From an uncultured Ferrimonas sp. (GTDB lineage: Bacteria > Pseudomonadota > Gammaproteobacteria > Enterobacterales > Shewanellaceae), in NCBI RefSeq assembly GCF_947489035.1, contig NZ_CANLCI010000002.1, positions 1 through 64,000 on the forward strand: a stretch of 64,000 nucleotides of DNA, given 5' to 3'. A model generated the notes under the pieces. The model saw nothing but the letters and a program-made list of their open reading frames with translations. It did no database searches and was not told the DNA's origin. Shown in pieces: positions 63,023 to 64,000 of this stretch; the stretch's first letter is position 1, and each line of letters begins with the position of its first letter. A program made the translations under genes and the position numbers.

Positions 63023-63070
63023 GACGACTTTTGCTAAACACACTGACTCAGCGTCGTTAGCAAAATCGTC
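63023..63070 (+). promoter_or_regulatory. Large hairpin in the flgM 5' leader
   Basis: GACGACTTTTGCTAA (63023-63037) pairs with TTAGCAAAATCGTC (63057-63070) with one bulged base, loop of 19 nt. It fills most of the leader between the promoter and the ribosome site (AGGATT near 63088). Confidence 0.6.
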
Positions 63071-63099
63071 ACCCACCGCCGCCTAAACAGGATTGACGC

Positions 63100-63396
63100 A
63101 TGAAAATTCCAGCCCATGACACCCAAGTGACCATGCCTAACCGCACGTCGCATGCCACCAAACAAGCGCCACACACCGCAGCGCCACAGCAAACTGCCCC
63201 AGAGCAAACCCAAGGCAGCGCCATCTCTAATGACTTTATGCAACTGGAACAAGCCGCCACCGAGCTCAGCCAATTGCCTGAAGTGAATTTGGATAAGGTG
63301 GCGGCGTTACGCCAAGCGCTGGAGAGCGGCAATTTCGAGCTGGATCTCGACGCCATCAGCGAGGGCCTGCTTGAACAGCACGGCCAACAACGATGA
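63100..63396 (+). CDS. flgM: Anti-sigma-28 factor FlgM
   Basis: This 98-residue protein binds FliA until it is exported through the finished hook. The first 45 residues are disordered (Pro/Gln/Thr-rich). The C-terminal half holds the FliA-binding helices: ATELSQLPEVNLDKVAALRQ and ALESGNFELDLDAISEGLLE. The gene overlaps flgN by four bases (ATGA). Confidence 0.92.
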   Translation: MKIPAHDTQVTMPNRTSHATKQAPHTAAPQQTAPEQTQGSAISNDFMQLEQAATELSQLPEVNLDKVAALRQALESGNFELDLDAISEGLLEQHGQQR

Positions 63397-63836
63397 GCCG
63401 CGCCGATACCCTGCGTACCCTGGCTGAATCGATCCAGCAGGATCTGCTGACCTACCCCAAGCTGTTGGCGCAACTGCAAAAGCAACAGCAGTTGATGTTG
63501 GAACGGGACATCGATTCGCTCAGCGAGCTGAACCAGCGCCTAGAGCAGGTCTACGCCAGCTTGCAAGCCCGCGCCGCCCAACGGCAGCAGTGGTTGAATG
63601 AGCTGGGCTTCAGCAGCAACGCCGATGGGTTTTACGATCTGCTGGCGCGGCTGCCCAGCGGCAGCAGCGCCAAATTGAAGCAAAGTTACCAACGCCTGAA
63701 ACAACTGATGCACGCCTGCCAACGCCAAAACGACCGCAACGGTCAGTTGTTGGTAAAACAGCAGCAGTTACTCAACCGCTTGCTCAACCCGCACCAACAA
63801 CAACAGCAACTGCAGGATTACGGCAGCCAACGCTAA
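63393..63836 (+). CDS. flgN: Flagellar export chaperone FlgN
   Basis: The 147-residue helical protein binds the hook-associated proteins FlgK and FlgL before export. Long amphipathic helices (LLTYPKLLAQLQKQQQLM, LNQRLEQVYASLQARAAQRQ) fit the FlgN fold. It follows flgM directly, the standard flgMN pair. The Gln-rich C-terminus is low complexity. Confidence 0.88.
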   Translation: MSRADTLRTLAESIQQDLLTYPKLLAQLQKQQQLMLERDIDSLSELNQRLEQVYASLQARAAQRQQWLNELGFSSNADGFYDLLARLPSGSSAKLKQSYQRLKQLMHACQRQNDRNGQLLVKQQQLLNRLLNPHQQQQQLQDYGSQR

Positions 63837-63858
63837 CCCTCCTATTGGGGATCTCACC

Positions 63859-64000
63859 ATGCAACAGACCACCCTCACGCCCGGCTTTGCCGCCGACTTT
63901 CAATGCATCGGCGGCGACTGTGAAGATCACTGCTGTCAGGGCTGGACCATCGCCCTCGATAAAGCCAGCTGCAAGCGCTACAAAAAATGCGGCGACATTG
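63859..64000 (+). CDS. fliB: FliB-like flagellin lysine N-methylase (5' end only)
   Basis: Only the first 47 codons lie in the window. GGGGAT precedes the ATG. FAADFQCIGGDCEDHCCQGW with a following TIALDKA and CKRYKKC is the Cys-rich iron-sulfur-like start of the FliB family, which methylates surface lysines of flagellin in Salmonella. Location right after flgMN and the flagellins supports the name. The rest is outside. Confidence 0.82.
   Translation, partial: MQQTTLTPGFAADFQCIGGDCEDHCCQGWTIALDKASCKRYKKCGDI

Overview
The window is chromosomal DNA of a GC-rich gammaproteobacterium. Three gene orders point to the Shewanella/Ferrimonas branch of Alteromonadales: an adhesin, type I exporter, OmpA-lipoprotein, LapG and LapD order like the Shewanella bpf/agg locus; a dmsE-F-A-B operon for extracellular DMSO respiration; and the dapA-bamC / gcvR-bcp neighbourhood. 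Ferrimonas is my best guess, but no rRNA is present to confirm it.

Layout. 1-12.4 kb: the 3' part of a giant RTX adhesin gene, then its exporter (ATPase, adaptor, TolC-like channel), an OmpA-type lipoprotein, a LapG-like protease and a LapD-like c-di-GMP receptor with degenerate GGDEF and EAL motifs. Together these control surface attachment. 12.5-16.1 kb: tRNA-His and tRNA-Arg(CCG), rep helicase, ubiK and a GNAT gene. 16.2-18.1 kb: a BetT-like choline/betaine transporter. 18.4-30.5 kb: a molybdenum/DMSO block (modC, modB, dmsD, dmsB, dmsA, dmsF, dmsE, a divergent CRP/FNR-type regulator, a small unknown gene, modA). Molybdate uptake supplies the molybdoenzyme DmsA, and the decaheme cytochrome plus the MtrB-like porin carry electrons across the outer membrane. 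30.6-34.8 kb: an RND efflux permease and its adaptor. 35-38.1 kb: bamC, dapA, gcvR and bcp. 38.1-41.5 kb: a five-gene locus with a His-rich lipoprotein and an ABC exporter-type pair, probably for zinc, resembling Vibrio zrgABCDE. 41.6-64 kb: a lateral-type (proton-driven, LafS/FliA-controlled) flagellar cluster with flgA, flgB-L, fliN, motB, motA, fliA, fliL, fliK, fliT, fliS, fliD, three flagellins, flgM, flgN and the start of a FliB-like flagellin lysine methylase. Export-apparatus genes and fliM are not in the window.

Most unusual features. Two related non-coding elements (20615-20964 and 29946-30547) have terminal inverted repeats and AT-rich flanking repeats of about 8 bp, an internal hairpin kept by paired changes, and each lies directly against the A-tract of an intrinsic terminator, so they look like a MITE that targets terminators. 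Five promoters in the flagellar region share the pattern TAAG-N15-(G/A)(C/T/A)CG(C/T)C(C/T)T and probably define the local sigma-28 regulon. Three uncharacterised proteins (331 aa after flgL, 98 aa between motB and fliN, 151 aa beside the dms regulator) are the best candidates for new biology.
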